A DNA stretch of 10,311 bases, from positions 1-10,311 of the forward strand of contig JAYOFO010000082.1 of assembly GCA_038117265.1 (NCBI GenBank), read 5' to 3'. The stretch comes from JAYPUG01 sp038117265. GTDB taxonomy: Bacteria; Pseudomonadota; Alphaproteobacteria; UBA6615. The position numbers and the translations under genes are program-made. Under the pieces are notes generated by a model, which did not search any database, had not been told where the DNA came from, and saw only the letters and a program-made list of their open reading frames with translations. Shown one piece after another: positions 1 to 5,970 of the stretch (positions are counted from its first letter, which is position 1; each line of letters begins with the position of its first letter).

Positions 1-1447
1 CGGCACCGGACGGCGACCCGCCGCCATTCGACGGGGCCTGCGCGGCGGACGCGCCGGAAGCCGGCGCCGCCGCGCCCTCGCCCGCCTCGAGGCGCTTCAC
101 GATCTCGCCCGGCGGTGGCAAATCCGCAGCGTAGGCGAGGCGGATCAGCACCATCTCGGCCGCCGGCAGGACCGAAGGCGCACGCTGCACCTCGCCGACC
201 CCCTTGAGCAGCATCTGCCAGGCGCGCGACAGCACCGCGACGCCCAGTTTCTCGGCCATCGCGCGCCCACGGGTGCGTTCGATCTCGGACACCGATGCAT
301 TGTCGAGCGCCGCGGGCACCAGCTTGACCCGGGTGATCCAGTGGCTCAGCTCGAGCAGATCCTGCAGGACGGTCAGCGGGTCGGAGCCGGAATCGTAAAG
401 CGTGCGCAGCCCGGCAAGCGCATCGGCCACGCGCCCGGCCATCACCGCCTCGAAGATGTCGAACACGGCCGCGCTGTCGGCGGCGCCCAGCATCGCGCGC
501 ACATCGTCCTCGGTCGCCACGTTGCCGTTGGAGCAGTAGGCCGAGATCGCCTGATCGAGCAGCGACAACCCGTCGCGCACCGAGCCGTCGGCGGCGCGCG
601 CGATCAGCCGTATTGCACCGTCCTCCAGCGCCGCGCCCTCGGCCTTTGCGATGGCGCCGAAATGGGCGATCAGCTCGTCGGCACCGATCCGGCGCAGATC
701 GAAGCGCTGGCAGCGCGACAGCACCGTCACCGGCACCTTGCGGATCTCGGTCGTGGCGAAGATGAACTTCACATGCTCGGGCGGTTCCTCGAGCGTCTTC
801 AACAGCGCGTTGAACGCGTGGCGCGACAGCATATGCACTTCGTCGACGATGTAGACCTTGTAGCGGCCGAACACCGGGCGGTAGCGCACCCCGTCGAGGA
901 TCTCGCGGATGTCGTCGACGCCCGTGCGGCTCGCCGCGTCGACCTCGATCACGTCGGGGTGGCGGTCCTCGGCGATGGCGACGCACTGCTCGTCGTTCGG
1001 GTCGGGATCGATGGTCGGCCCGCCCGCCGCGTTGAGGCACTTGGCGATGATCCGCGCCGTCGTCGTCTTGCCGACGCCGCGCACGCCGGTGAGGATGAAG
1101 GCGTGGGCGACCCGGTCGAGCGCGAAGGCGTTGGTCAGGGTGCGCACCAGCGCCTCCTGGCCGATCACTTGCGAGAAGTTCTGCGGGCGATACTTGCGGG
1201 CCAGCACCTGATAGTCGGGCGACGCCTTGACCGTATCGGGTGCCGCAGCCGGCGCCGCGGCAGCAGGTGCCGGTTTGCGAGGTGGCGCCTCGGGGTCGGG
1301 CGCGGGTGCTGGATCGGGCGCCGGCGCGGCGGGCGCGTCGAGGAAGCTCGCCTGGTTGGGGTCGTCGATGGTCGGGCTGCCGTCGGGAGACTCGTCCGGC
1401 TCCGCCTCGTGCGGATCACCCGGCTGGTCTTCGTAATCGGCAGTCAT
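1..1447 (-). CDS. dnaX: DNA polymerase III subunit gamma/tau (DnaX), N-terminal 482 residues, cut by the window edge
   Basis: DnaX is the AAA+ motor of the clamp loader, which opens the beta clamp and loads it onto primed DNA. Read from the ATG at 1447, the protein has a Pro/Ala-rich acidic extension (about residues 1-77). The conserved core then begins at YQVLARKYRPQ, with Walker A GVRGVGKTT (121-129), Walker B VYIVDEVHML (198-207), FATTE sensor 1 (230-234), the SRC arginine finger (244-246) and the sensor 2 region GSVRDGLSLLDQ (288-299). The collar domain follows, and a low-complexity Ala/Gly/Ser stretch starts near 455. The usual zinc module is degenerate: aligned without gaps to E. coli DnaX as I remember it, three of the four zinc cysteines are A, D and D, and only the last (Cys155) remains. 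The C-terminus, including any tau-specific part or slippery site, is outside the window. The start is supported by the 4.5S RNA lying just upstream; only a weak GGAAG is seen as ribosome site. Confidence 0.96.
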   Translation of the reverse strand, partial: MTADYEDQPGDPHEAEPDESPDGSPTIDDPNQASFLDAPAAPAPDPAPAPDPEAPPRKPAPAAAAPAAAPDTVKASPDYQVLARKYRPQNFSQVIGQEALVRTLTNAFALDRVAHAFILTGVRGVGKTTTARIIAKCLNAAGGPTIDPDPNDEQCVAIAEDRHPDVIEVDAASRTGVDDIREILDGVRYRPVFGRYKVYIVDEVHMLSRHAFNALLKTLEEPPEHVKFIFATTEIRKVPVTVLSRCQRFDLRRIGADELIAHFGAIAKAEGAALEDGAIRLIARAADGSVRDGLSLLDQAISAYCSNGNVATEDDVRAMLGAADSAAVFDIFEAVMAGRVADALAGLRTLYDSGSDPLTVLQDLLELSHWITRVKLVPAALDNASVSEIERTRGRAMAEKLGVAVLSRAWQMLLKGVGEVQRAPSVLPAAEMVLIRLAYAADLPPPGEIVKRLEAGEGAAAPASGASAAQAPSNGGGSPSGA

Positions 1448-1466
1448 GCGAGCGGTCGCTTCCCAT

Positions 1467-1492
1467 GGGTATCGGCAGGACCACCAATACCC
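1467..1492 (-). terminator. Hairpin between 4.5S RNA and dnaX (no U-tract)
   Basis: A 9-bp stem (1467-1475 with 1484-1492, one G-U pair when read on the minus strand) closes an 8-nt loop. It lies 17 nt beyond the 3' end of the 4.5S RNA and 19 nt before the dnaX start codon. No run of T follows on the minus strand, so it is not a standard intrinsic terminator. It could be an RNA-processing or stability hairpin, an inefficient terminator that lets transcription read into dnaX, or a structure in the dnaX leader. The pairing is seen directly; the role is inference. Confidence 0.45.
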
Positions 1493-1509
1493 GATTCGAA
1501 TTTCGAGGT

Positions 1510-1605
1510 GGGAGACCGGTTGAATGCGACCCGGGCGAAACTCGTTACGGCTGCTTCCTTCCGGACCTGACCGGGTTGGCGAGACGCCCGTCCGCCCGGC
1601 CTCCC
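1510..1605 (-). ncRNA. ffs: 4.5S RNA, small bacterial signal recognition particle RNA
   Basis: This is the RNA of the signal recognition particle, which binds Ffh and brings ribosomes making membrane proteins to FtsY at the inner membrane. The minus strand carries the near-invariant apical block GGTCAGGTCCGGAAGG followed by AAGCAGCC (within about 1549-1573), with the GGAA tetraloop and the asymmetric loop that Ffh recognises. The rest folds as one long hairpin: GGGAGGCCGG (1605-1596) pairs over 10 bp with CCGGTCTCCC (1519-1510), GGGCG (1589-1585) pairs with CGCCC (1537-1533), and CTCG (1583-1580) pairs with CGAG (1544-1541). The length of about 96 nt suits the small, Alu-less SRP RNA class. 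The ends were set by the outer helix and a promoter-like box just upstream, so they may be off by a few bases. Confidence 0.95.
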
Positions 1606-1611
1606 GAGGGC

Positions 1612-1642
1612 ACTATATCAGATCGGGCCCCGCGATAAACAA
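1612..1642 (-). promoter_or_regulatory. Candidate promoter of the 4.5S RNA gene
   Basis: On the minus strand a TATAGT box (1617-1612) ends six bases before G1605, where the outer SRP RNA helix begins, which is the right distance for a -10 element. A TTGTTT (1642-1637) upstream could be the -35, but the spacer would be 19 bp, longer than ideal. An overlapping TGATAT (1620-1615) would give 16 bp and a start a few bases earlier. The -10 placement is convincing; the -35 is tentative. Confidence 0.5.
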
Positions 1643-1735
1643 CGCCCCGGGCCGCGATTTCCGGCACTTTCCACAGGCGCGAAGCTGTGACAGGTTATGC
1701 GCCGCCCGGCTTCCCCGACAGGTTCCGCATCGCCG

Positions 1736-2650
1736 ATGACCCGCCGCAACTTCTATTCCAGCGATTATCTCGACCGCGTCTCGCACCTGCGCAACGACGC
1801 CGCCTGGCTCGCCGAACAGCTGTCGAGCGCCACCAGCCGGGTGCTGCCCGTCTGGCAGCTGCACAATCTGGTGGCGCCGGGCGAGGCGGTCGCGGCTGCC
1901 GCGCTCGAGGTCACCCATATCGAGATGCTGCGCAGCGACCAGGCCGAGCCCGTCCTGCTCGGCCTGGTCGCGGGCACCGCCTATTTCGCGCTCGACGTCA
2001 GCCATATCGAGAATCCGCACGAACACGAGATTCTCGGCGCGATGGGCGTGTTCGAGGATCTGCGCAAGATCGGCCCCTATGTCGGGCGCGAGGAAGGCAA
2101 CCTGCTGGCCTATGCGCGCGGCATCGCCTACTGGCACGAACGCCACCGCTTCTGCGGCGCGTGCGGTGCACCGACCCGCAGCCAGGCCGCCGGCCACCAG
2201 CGCCGCTGCACCAACGAGGCCTGCAACGCCTCGCATTTCCCGCGCACCGACATCGCCTGTATCATGCTGGTCCATGACGGGGACCGGATCGTCATGGGGC
2301 GCGCGCCGCGCTTCCAGGGCCGCATGCAGTCGGTGCTGGCCGGCTTCCTAGAGCCCGGCGAGACGCTGGAGGACTGCGTCGCGCGCGAGGTCTATGAAGA
2401 GGTCGGCGTGCGGGTGACCGACGTCGAATACCAGCATTCCCAGCCCTGGCCGTTCCCGGCCTCGCTGATGGTCGGCTTCCGGGCACGCGCGCTCGACACC
2501 GCGATCACCATCGACGAGACCGAATTGCTGTCGGCGGAGTGGATGTCGCGCGACGAACTCAAGGCGATCACGCCCGATTCACCGGTGCAGCTGCCGCGCC
2601 CGGACTCGATCGCGCGGCGGCTGATCGAGGAGTGGCTGGCGGAGGGCTAG
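1736..2650 (+). CDS. nudC: NAD(H) pyrophosphatase / NAD-cap hydrolase NudC
   Basis: NudC hydrolyses NADH to NMNH and AMP, and in E. coli also removes NAD caps from RNA 5' ends. The 304-residue protein has the full family layout. There is an N-terminal NudC-type domain, then a zinc ribbon with Cys140, Cys143, Cys158 and Cys163 (CxxC-x14-Cx4C). The catalytic Nudix domain carries the box GFLEPGE...REVYEEVG (residues about 203-224, matching Gx5Ex7REUxEExGU). The SQPWPFPAS motif downstream of the box is specific to NADH pyrophosphatases. I chose the ATG at 1736 because MTRRNFYSS.LDR matches how alphaproteobacterial NudC proteins usually begin. An in-frame ATG at 1697 would add 13 residues (MRRPASPTGSASP) and has a GACAGG six bases before it, so it cannot be excluded. 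The gene is divergent from the 4.5S RNA/dnaX unit and converges on pheA with five bases between stop codons. Confidence 0.95.
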   Translation: MTRRNFYSSDYLDRVSHLRNDAAWLAEQLSSATSRVLPVWQLHNLVAPGEAVAAAALEVTHIEMLRSDQAEPVLLGLVAGTAYFALDVSHIENPHEHEILGAMGVFEDLRKIGPYVGREEGNLLAYARGIAYWHERHRFCGACGAPTRSQAAGHQRRCTNEACNASHFPRTDIACIMLVHDGDRIVMGRAPRFQGRMQSVLAGFLEPGETLEDCVAREVYEEVGVRVTDVEYQHSQPWPFPASLMVGFRARALDTAITIDETELLSAEWMSRDELKAITPDSPVQLPRPDSIARRLIEEWLAEG

Positions 2651-2655
2651 CGCCC

Positions 2656-3525
2656 CTACTGGCGGCGATACGCGTCGGCGGGAAAGACGCCGAGCACGCG
2701 CACGTTCTTCGAGAAGTAGTTGAGCTCCTCGAACGCGCGGGCGACCGCGGGATCGGCCGGATGGCCCTCGATCTCGGCATAGAACTGCGCCACCGAGAAC
2801 CGCTCGCCCGAAATGTAGCTCTCGAGCTTGGTGATGTTGATGCCGTTGGTGGCGAACCCGCCCATCGCCTTGTAGAGCGCGGCGGGCACCGAACGAACCT
2901 CGAAGATGAACGAGGTGATGCACGGGCCGACGGACGGGTCGGGATCGCGCCGCGAGCGCGCCAGCACCACGAACCGCGTGGTGTTGCCGATCCGGTCCTC
3001 GAAGCGCGAACGCAGCACCTGCAGGCCGTAGATCTCGCCGGCGAGCGCGGGCGCCAGCGCGGCGATCGTGGGGTCGCCGAGCTCGGCAACCTCCTGTGCC
3101 GAGCCGGCGGTGTCGGCGCGGGCGGCGGTGCGCACGCCGAGACTGGCCAGCTGTCCGCGGCACTGGGCCAGCGCCTGGGCATGGCTGCGCACCTCGACCA
3201 GCCCGTCGAGGGTCGCGTCGGGGGTGCCGAGCAGCTGGTACTGCACCTCGAGATAATGCTCGCGCACGATGAACAGCTTGGATTCGGGCAGCAGGTGATG
3301 GATGTCCGCCACCCGGCCGCCGAGCGTGTTCTCGATCGGGATCATCGACAGGCTCGCCCGGCCCTCGCTCTCCACGGCCGCGAACGCATCCTCGAACGTC
3401 GCGCAGGGCAACGGCGTCATCTCCGGGAATGCCTGCACGCACGCGATGTGCGAGTTGGCACCGGGGACGCCCTGATAGGCGATCGTCGTGGCCGGGTCGC
3501 CGGCCGGGGCTTGCGTGTCGGTCAT
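2656..3525 (-). CDS. pheA: Prephenate dehydratase PheA (monofunctional, with ACT domain)
   Basis: This enzyme converts prephenate to phenylpyruvate, the step that commits carbon to phenylalanine. The 289-residue protein has the PDT catalytic domain: AYQGVPGANSH near residue 16, IPIENTLGGRV (62-72), SHAQALAQC (114-122), DTAGSA (138-143) and the catalytic NTTRF motif (181-185). A C-terminal ACT domain (about 203-282) follows, with PAALYKAMGGFATNGIN and KLES (233-236), the equivalents of the GALV and ESRP phenylalanine-binding motifs. Feedback inhibition by phenylalanine is therefore likely. There is no chorismate mutase domain, unlike E. coli PheA, so chorismate mutase must be encoded elsewhere. 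The start is the ATG at 3525; no strong ribosome site is visible before it. The gene lies 32 bp after kdsB on the same strand, so the two are probably co-transcribed. Its stop is five bases from that of the converging nudC. Confidence 0.97.
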   Translation of the reverse strand: MTDTQAPAGDPATTIAYQGVPGANSHIACVQAFPEMTPLPCATFEDAFAAVESEGRASLSMIPIENTLGGRVADIHHLLPESKLFIVREHYLEVQYQLLGTPDATLDGLVEVRSHAQALAQCRGQLASLGVRTAARADTAGSAQEVAELGDPTIAALAPALAGEIYGLQVLRSRFEDRIGNTTRFVVLARSRRDPDPSVGPCITSFIFEVRSVPAALYKAMGGFATNGINITKLESYISGERFSVAQFYAEIEGHPADPAVARAFEELNYFSKNVRVLGVFPADAYRRQ

Positions 3526-3557
3526 CGTGTCGGGTTCGCGGTTAGAAAGCGCGCCGG

Positions 3558-4277
3558 TCAGCCCAGCAGGGCCCGCGCGCGCGCAAGGTCGGCCGGAGTA
3601 TCGACACCGAGCGGAACGGTGTCAACGAGCGCCACGTCGATGCGCATGCCCGCCTCCAGCGCGCGCAGCTGTTCGAGCTTCTCGCGCGTCTCCAGCGGGC
3701 TGGCCGGCAGGGCGACGAAGCGCGCCAGCGCATCGCGCCGGTAGGCGTAGAGCCCGATATGGTGGAAATGGTCGCCGGGGCCCGTCGGCACCGTCGCGCG
3801 GCTGAAGTACAGCGCGCGTCCGACCCGCGCACCACCGGGCAGCGCGATGACCGCCTTCACCACGTTGGGGTTGTCGCGCTCGCCCTCTTCCGTGATCGCG
3901 CAGGCCGCCGTGGCGATGTCGACCGCCGGGTCGGCCAGCACGTCGAACGTGGCGCGCACGATGGCCGGGTCGAGGGTCGGCAGATCGCCCTGCAGGTTGA
4001 CCACCGCGTCATACGCGCCGGCGGCATCCCAGTCGGCCAGCGCCGCATGGATCCGGTCGGAGCCGGACGGCAGGTCGGGGTCGGTCAGCACGGCCGTGCC
4101 GCCCGCCGCCGTCACCGCCTCGGCGATCTCGGCCTCGGCGCAGGCGACGACCACCGGCCCGATTCGCGCCTCCTCGGCACGCCGCAGGCACTGGACGATC
4201 ATCGGCAGGCCATGGATGTCGGCCAGCGGCTTTCCCGGCAGCCGGGTCGAGGCCATGCGCGCCGGGATCACGACCAC
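3558..4277 (-). CDS. kdsB: 3-deoxy-manno-octulosonate cytidylyltransferase (CMP-Kdo synthetase) KdsB
   Basis: KdsB activates Kdo with CTP to give CMP-Kdo, the donor for the inner core of lipopolysaccharide, which implies a Gram-negative, LPS-making cell. The 239-residue cytoplasmic protein shows the family motifs in order: VVIPARMASTRLPGKPLADI at the N-terminus (nucleotide binding), SGSDRI (71-76), VVNLQGDLPT (92-101, with metal-binding Asp98), DNPNVVK (135-141), HHIGLYAYRR (172-181), LEQLRALE (201-208) and GVDTPADL (224-231). The start is uncertain. No ATG exists in frame between the upstream stop (4350-4352) and the first motif, so I used the GTG at 4277. A second GTG is at 4271, and a rarer start further upstream (for example CTG at 4319) is possible. 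No clear ribosome site precedes any of these. The gene is divergent from cycM and probably leads a kdsB-pheA operon. Confidence 0.95.
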   Translation of the reverse strand: MVVIPARMASTRLPGKPLADIHGLPMIVQCLRRAEEARIGPVVVACAEAEIAEAVTAAGGTAVLTDPDLPSGSDRIHAALADWDAAGAYDAVVNLQGDLPTLDPAIVRATFDVLADPAVDIATAACAITEEGERDNPNVVKAVIALPGGARVGRALYFSRATVPTGPGDHFHHIGLYAYRRDALARFVALPASPLETREKLEQLRALEAGMRIDVALVDTVPLGVDTPADLARARALLG

Positions 4278-4396
4278 CGGACGGCCCGGCGCGGTACGCG
4301 AACTTGCTCCGTTTGTCAGGGCCTTGGCCTCCGTCGGGGTTGCTGCGACCTAATGCCGCGAGACATGGATCGGCGCTGGTCCGCCGCTCGGGCGAA

Positions 4397-4406
4397 AGAT
4401 ATATCT
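4397..4406. repeat. AT-rich 10-bp palindrome in the kdsB-cycM divergent region
   Basis: AGATATATCT is a perfect 10-bp palindrome and the most AT-rich spot in a GC-rich intergenic stretch. Read either way it contains GATATA/TATATC, so it could act as a -10 element for either strand, most plausibly for kdsB, whose start would then be about 120 bases downstream. I see no convincing -35 for either direction. Its role is unproven. Confidence 0.3.
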
Positions 4407-4428
4407 CGTCGCGCAGGAACGGAACCTT

Positions 4429-4438
4429 TGCCGCGGCA
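4429..4438. repeat. GC-rich palindrome TGCCGCGGCA in the kdsB-cycM divergent region
   Basis: TGCCGCGGCA is a perfect 10-bp palindrome, and the next bases form a CACGTG palindrome (4437-4442). It lies between the two candidate promoters of the divergent region, so it could be a protein-binding site. In DNA this rich in G and C such palindromes also arise by chance, so the confidence is low. Confidence 0.2.
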
Positions 4439-4458
4439 CGTGGCAGTGGAGGGGGCCG

Positions 4459-4487
4459 TGGACAGGTGCGCGTGCGCTCGCTAAATT
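4459..4487 (+). promoter_or_regulatory. Candidate promoter of cycM
   Basis: TGGACA (4459-4464, five of six bases of the -35 consensus) and TAAATT (4482-4487, four of six of the -10) are separated by 17 bp, the ideal sigma-70 spacing. The predicted RNA start near 4494 would leave a leader of about 54 bases before the cycM ATG. The -10 is the only AT-rich hexamer in this part of the region and sits in the centre of an inverted repeat (4467-4498), annotated separately. Confidence 0.5.
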
Positions 4488-4498
4488 CGCGACGCGCA
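4467..4498. repeat. Inverted repeat around the cycM -10 box
   Basis: TGCGCGT (4467-4473) and ACGCGCA (4492-4498) are perfect 7-bp inverted arms with 18 bases between them. Inside lies a second dyad, TCGC (4478-4481) and GCGA (4489-4492), whose 7-base centre holds TAAATT, the predicted cycM -10 box. The placement suggests an operator for a dimeric regulator, or simply a transcribed hairpin at the start of the mRNA. The symmetry is seen directly; the operator role is inference. Confidence 0.4.
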
Positions 4499-4547
4499 AG
4501 GGCGGACCGTCCTTCGATACGACCGATTCAAGCGGGGAAGCCGACGC

Positions 4548-5087
4548 ATGGCTGGTCATTCTTACAAGGTTTGGGGGGCCGCGCTCGTGGCGCTGACGGC
4601 CGCGTTCGCGATCGGCATCGTCATCAACGAGTCGACCCACGCCGAGCACGGTGCGGAGATGGCCTACAAGGTCGACGTGCCCGAGAGCGGCACGCAGGTC
4701 GCCGCCGTCCAGGAAGCGGCGGTGCTGGAGCCGGTGGCCCCGCTGCTCGCCGCGGCCGACGTGGCTGCCGGCGAGAAGGCCTTCAAGCGCTGCGGCACCT
4801 GCCACACCGTCGAGAAGGGCGGCGCCAACAAGGTCGGGCCGAACCTCTACAACGTCGTCGGCGGGCAGAAGGGCCATATTTCCGGTTTCGCCTATTCCGA
4901 CGCGATCAAGGCGATGGGCGGCGAGTGGTCCTACGCCGACCTGAACGCCTTCCTGGCCAAGCCAAAGGATTTCCTGCCGGGCACCAAGATGACCTTCGCC
5001 GGCATCAAGAGCGTGCAGGACCGCGCAAACCTGATCGCCTATCTGCGGGCCAACGCCGACACCCCGGCCCCGTTGCCGGGCCAGTAG
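4548..5087 (+). CDS. cycM: Membrane-anchored class I cytochrome c (CycM-like)
   Basis: This electron carrier probably shuttles electrons from the bc1 complex to a terminal oxidase while tethered to the outer face of the inner membrane. Of 179 residues, about 8-26 form one hydrophobic helix that acts as an uncleaved signal anchor. It is followed by an acidic, Ala-rich linker to about residue 70 and a compact class I domain (about 71-170). The heme site is CGTCH (Cys82, Cys85, His86), and the distal ligand is Met148 in GTKMTFAG. The conserved KVGPNLYNVVG and GFAYSDAI segments lie between them. Heme attachment should need the Ccm system. The ATG at 4548 is preceded by GGGGA (4534-4538), nine bases upstream. 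It is divergent from kdsB, an arrangement I recall from other alphaproteobacteria, and ends before a strong terminator. The symbol is given by resemblance to anchored CycM proteins; the partner oxidase is not visible. Confidence 0.9.
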   Translation: MAGHSYKVWGAALVALTAAFAIGIVINESTHAEHGAEMAYKVDVPESGTQVAAVQEAAVLEPVAPLLAAADVAAGEKAFKRCGTCHTVEKGGANKVGPNLYNVVGGQKGHISGFAYSDAIKAMGGEWSYADLNAFLAKPKDFLPGTKMTFAGIKSVQDRANLIAYLRANADTPAPLPGQ

Positions 5088-5115
5088 CGCTTCCGCGCCA
5101 CGGCGGCTAAGTTCC

Positions 5116-5147
5116 AAGGCGGCGCTTGCGGGCGCCGCCTTTCGTTT
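5116..5147 (+). terminator. Intrinsic terminator after cycM
   Basis: AAGGCGGCGC (5116-5125) pairs perfectly over 10 bp with GCGCCGCCTT (5132-5141) around a 6-base loop, and the T-rich tail TTTCGTTT ends at 5147. It lies 28 bases after the cycM stop and 20 bases before the hisN ATG, so cycM should be a single-gene transcript. It also argues against starting hisN at the TTG at 5126, which is inside the hairpin. Confidence 0.85.
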
Positions 5148-5167
5148 GCCCGGAGCACGCACCCCCG

Positions 5168-5959
5168 ATGACCGCGATCGACCCGGCACTGGTATCCTTG
5201 GCCCACCGGCTCGCCGATGCTGCCGGCGACGCCGCGATGCGCCATTTCCGCACGTCTTTCGACGTCGAACTCAAGGACGATGCGAGCCCGGTGACCCGCG
5301 CCGACCGCGAGGCCGAGGCCGCGATGCGCGCGCTGCTCGCCGACGCCGTCCCCGACCACGGAATCCTGGGCGAGGAGCACGGCGCGGAACGGCTGGATGC
5401 CGAGTTCGTCTGGGTCCTCGACCCGATCGACGGCACCCGTGCCTTCGTCAACGGCATCCCGCTGTTCGCGACCCTGATCGCGCTGGTCGTGGACGGGGCG
5501 CCGGTCCTCGGCCTGAACGCCTACCCAGCGCTGGGCGAGCGCTGGCTGGGCGTCGCGGACGCCCCCACCCGCCACTGGCGCGGTGCCACGGAGACCGGAA
5601 CGGTCCGCACCCGCGCCTGCCCCTCGCTGGCCGACGCGCGGATGTGCACCACCTCGCCCGACATGTTCGGCGCGGCCGACGGCGCACGCTATGCCGCGCT
5701 GAAATCCCGGGTGCGCGACACGCGCTTCGGGACCGACGCCTGGGCCTACGCGATGGTCGCCTCGGGCCAGACCGACCTGGCCGCCGAAAGCGGCATGCAG
5801 CCCTACGACTACCTGTCCCACGCGGTCATCATCGCCGGCGCGGGCGGCACCATCACCGACTGGGAGGGCCGGGCCCTGCGCATCGGCTCGCCGGGCTCGG
5901 TGCTCGCCGCCGGGGATGCCGCGGTCCATGCCGCGGCGCTGGACGCCCTGGCCGCATAG
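5168..5959 (+). CDS. hisN: Histidinol-phosphatase, inositol-monophosphatase family (HisN)
   Basis: HisN removes phosphate from L-histidinol phosphate, the penultimate step of histidine synthesis, in organisms that lack the HisB-type phosphatase. The 263-residue protein has the Mg-dependent IMPase fold with all metal-site motifs: GEEHG (68-72), DPIDGTRAF (85-93, catalytic Asp85 and Asp88) and QPYDYLSH (211-218, Asp214). The form of the last motif, QPYDYL followed by IIAGAGGTITDWEG, is typical of HisN rather than SuhB inositol monophosphatases or CysQ, which favours histidinol phosphate as substrate; a related sugar or inositol phosphate cannot be excluded. I chose the ATG at 5168, with a GGAG 12 bases upstream; the alternative TTG at 5126 lies in the preceding terminator. 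No other his gene is nearby. The following GcvR-like reading frame starts 11 bases after the stop, so the two were probably one transcript. Confidence 0.88.
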   Translation: MTAIDPALVSLAHRLADAAGDAAMRHFRTSFDVELKDDASPVTRADREAEAAMRALLADAVPDHGILGEEHGAERLDAEFVWVLDPIDGTRAFVNGIPLFATLIALVVDGAPVLGLNAYPALGERWLGVADAPTRHWRGATETGTVRTRACPSLADARMCTTSPDMFGAADGARYAALKSRVRDTRFGTDAWAYAMVASGQTDLAAESGMQPYDYLSHAVIIAGAGGTITDWEGRALRIGSPGSVLAAGDAAVHAAALDALAA

Positions 5960-5963
5960 GAGA
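5958..5963 (+). promoter_or_regulatory. Ribosome binding site of the GcvR-like gene
   Basis: AGGAGA overlaps the hisN TAG stop and lies seven bases before the ATG at 5971. It is the best Shine-Dalgarno match in the window. It fixes the start of the disrupted double-ACT gene and shows that translation initiation there is intact although the reading frame is broken. Confidence 0.7.
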
Positions 5964-5970
5964 CACGCCA

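Noticed and set aside
341..1570. 409-codon open frame on the plus strand opposite dnaX
   Set aside because: It is antisense to a full set of DnaX motifs and runs into the 4.5S RNA. The translation is rich in Arg/Ala/Gly/Val with no recognisable domain, as expected of a shadow frame in GC-rich DNA.
1672..1689. CACAG...CTGTG inverted repeat upstream of nudC
   Set aside because: The arms are only 5 bp with an 8-base loop and no promoter or T-tract nearby, so it is within chance expectation.
5126..5167. Upstream TTG start for hisN adding 14 residues
   Set aside because: The codon lies in the loop of the cycM terminator hairpin and the extra residues are not HisN-like.
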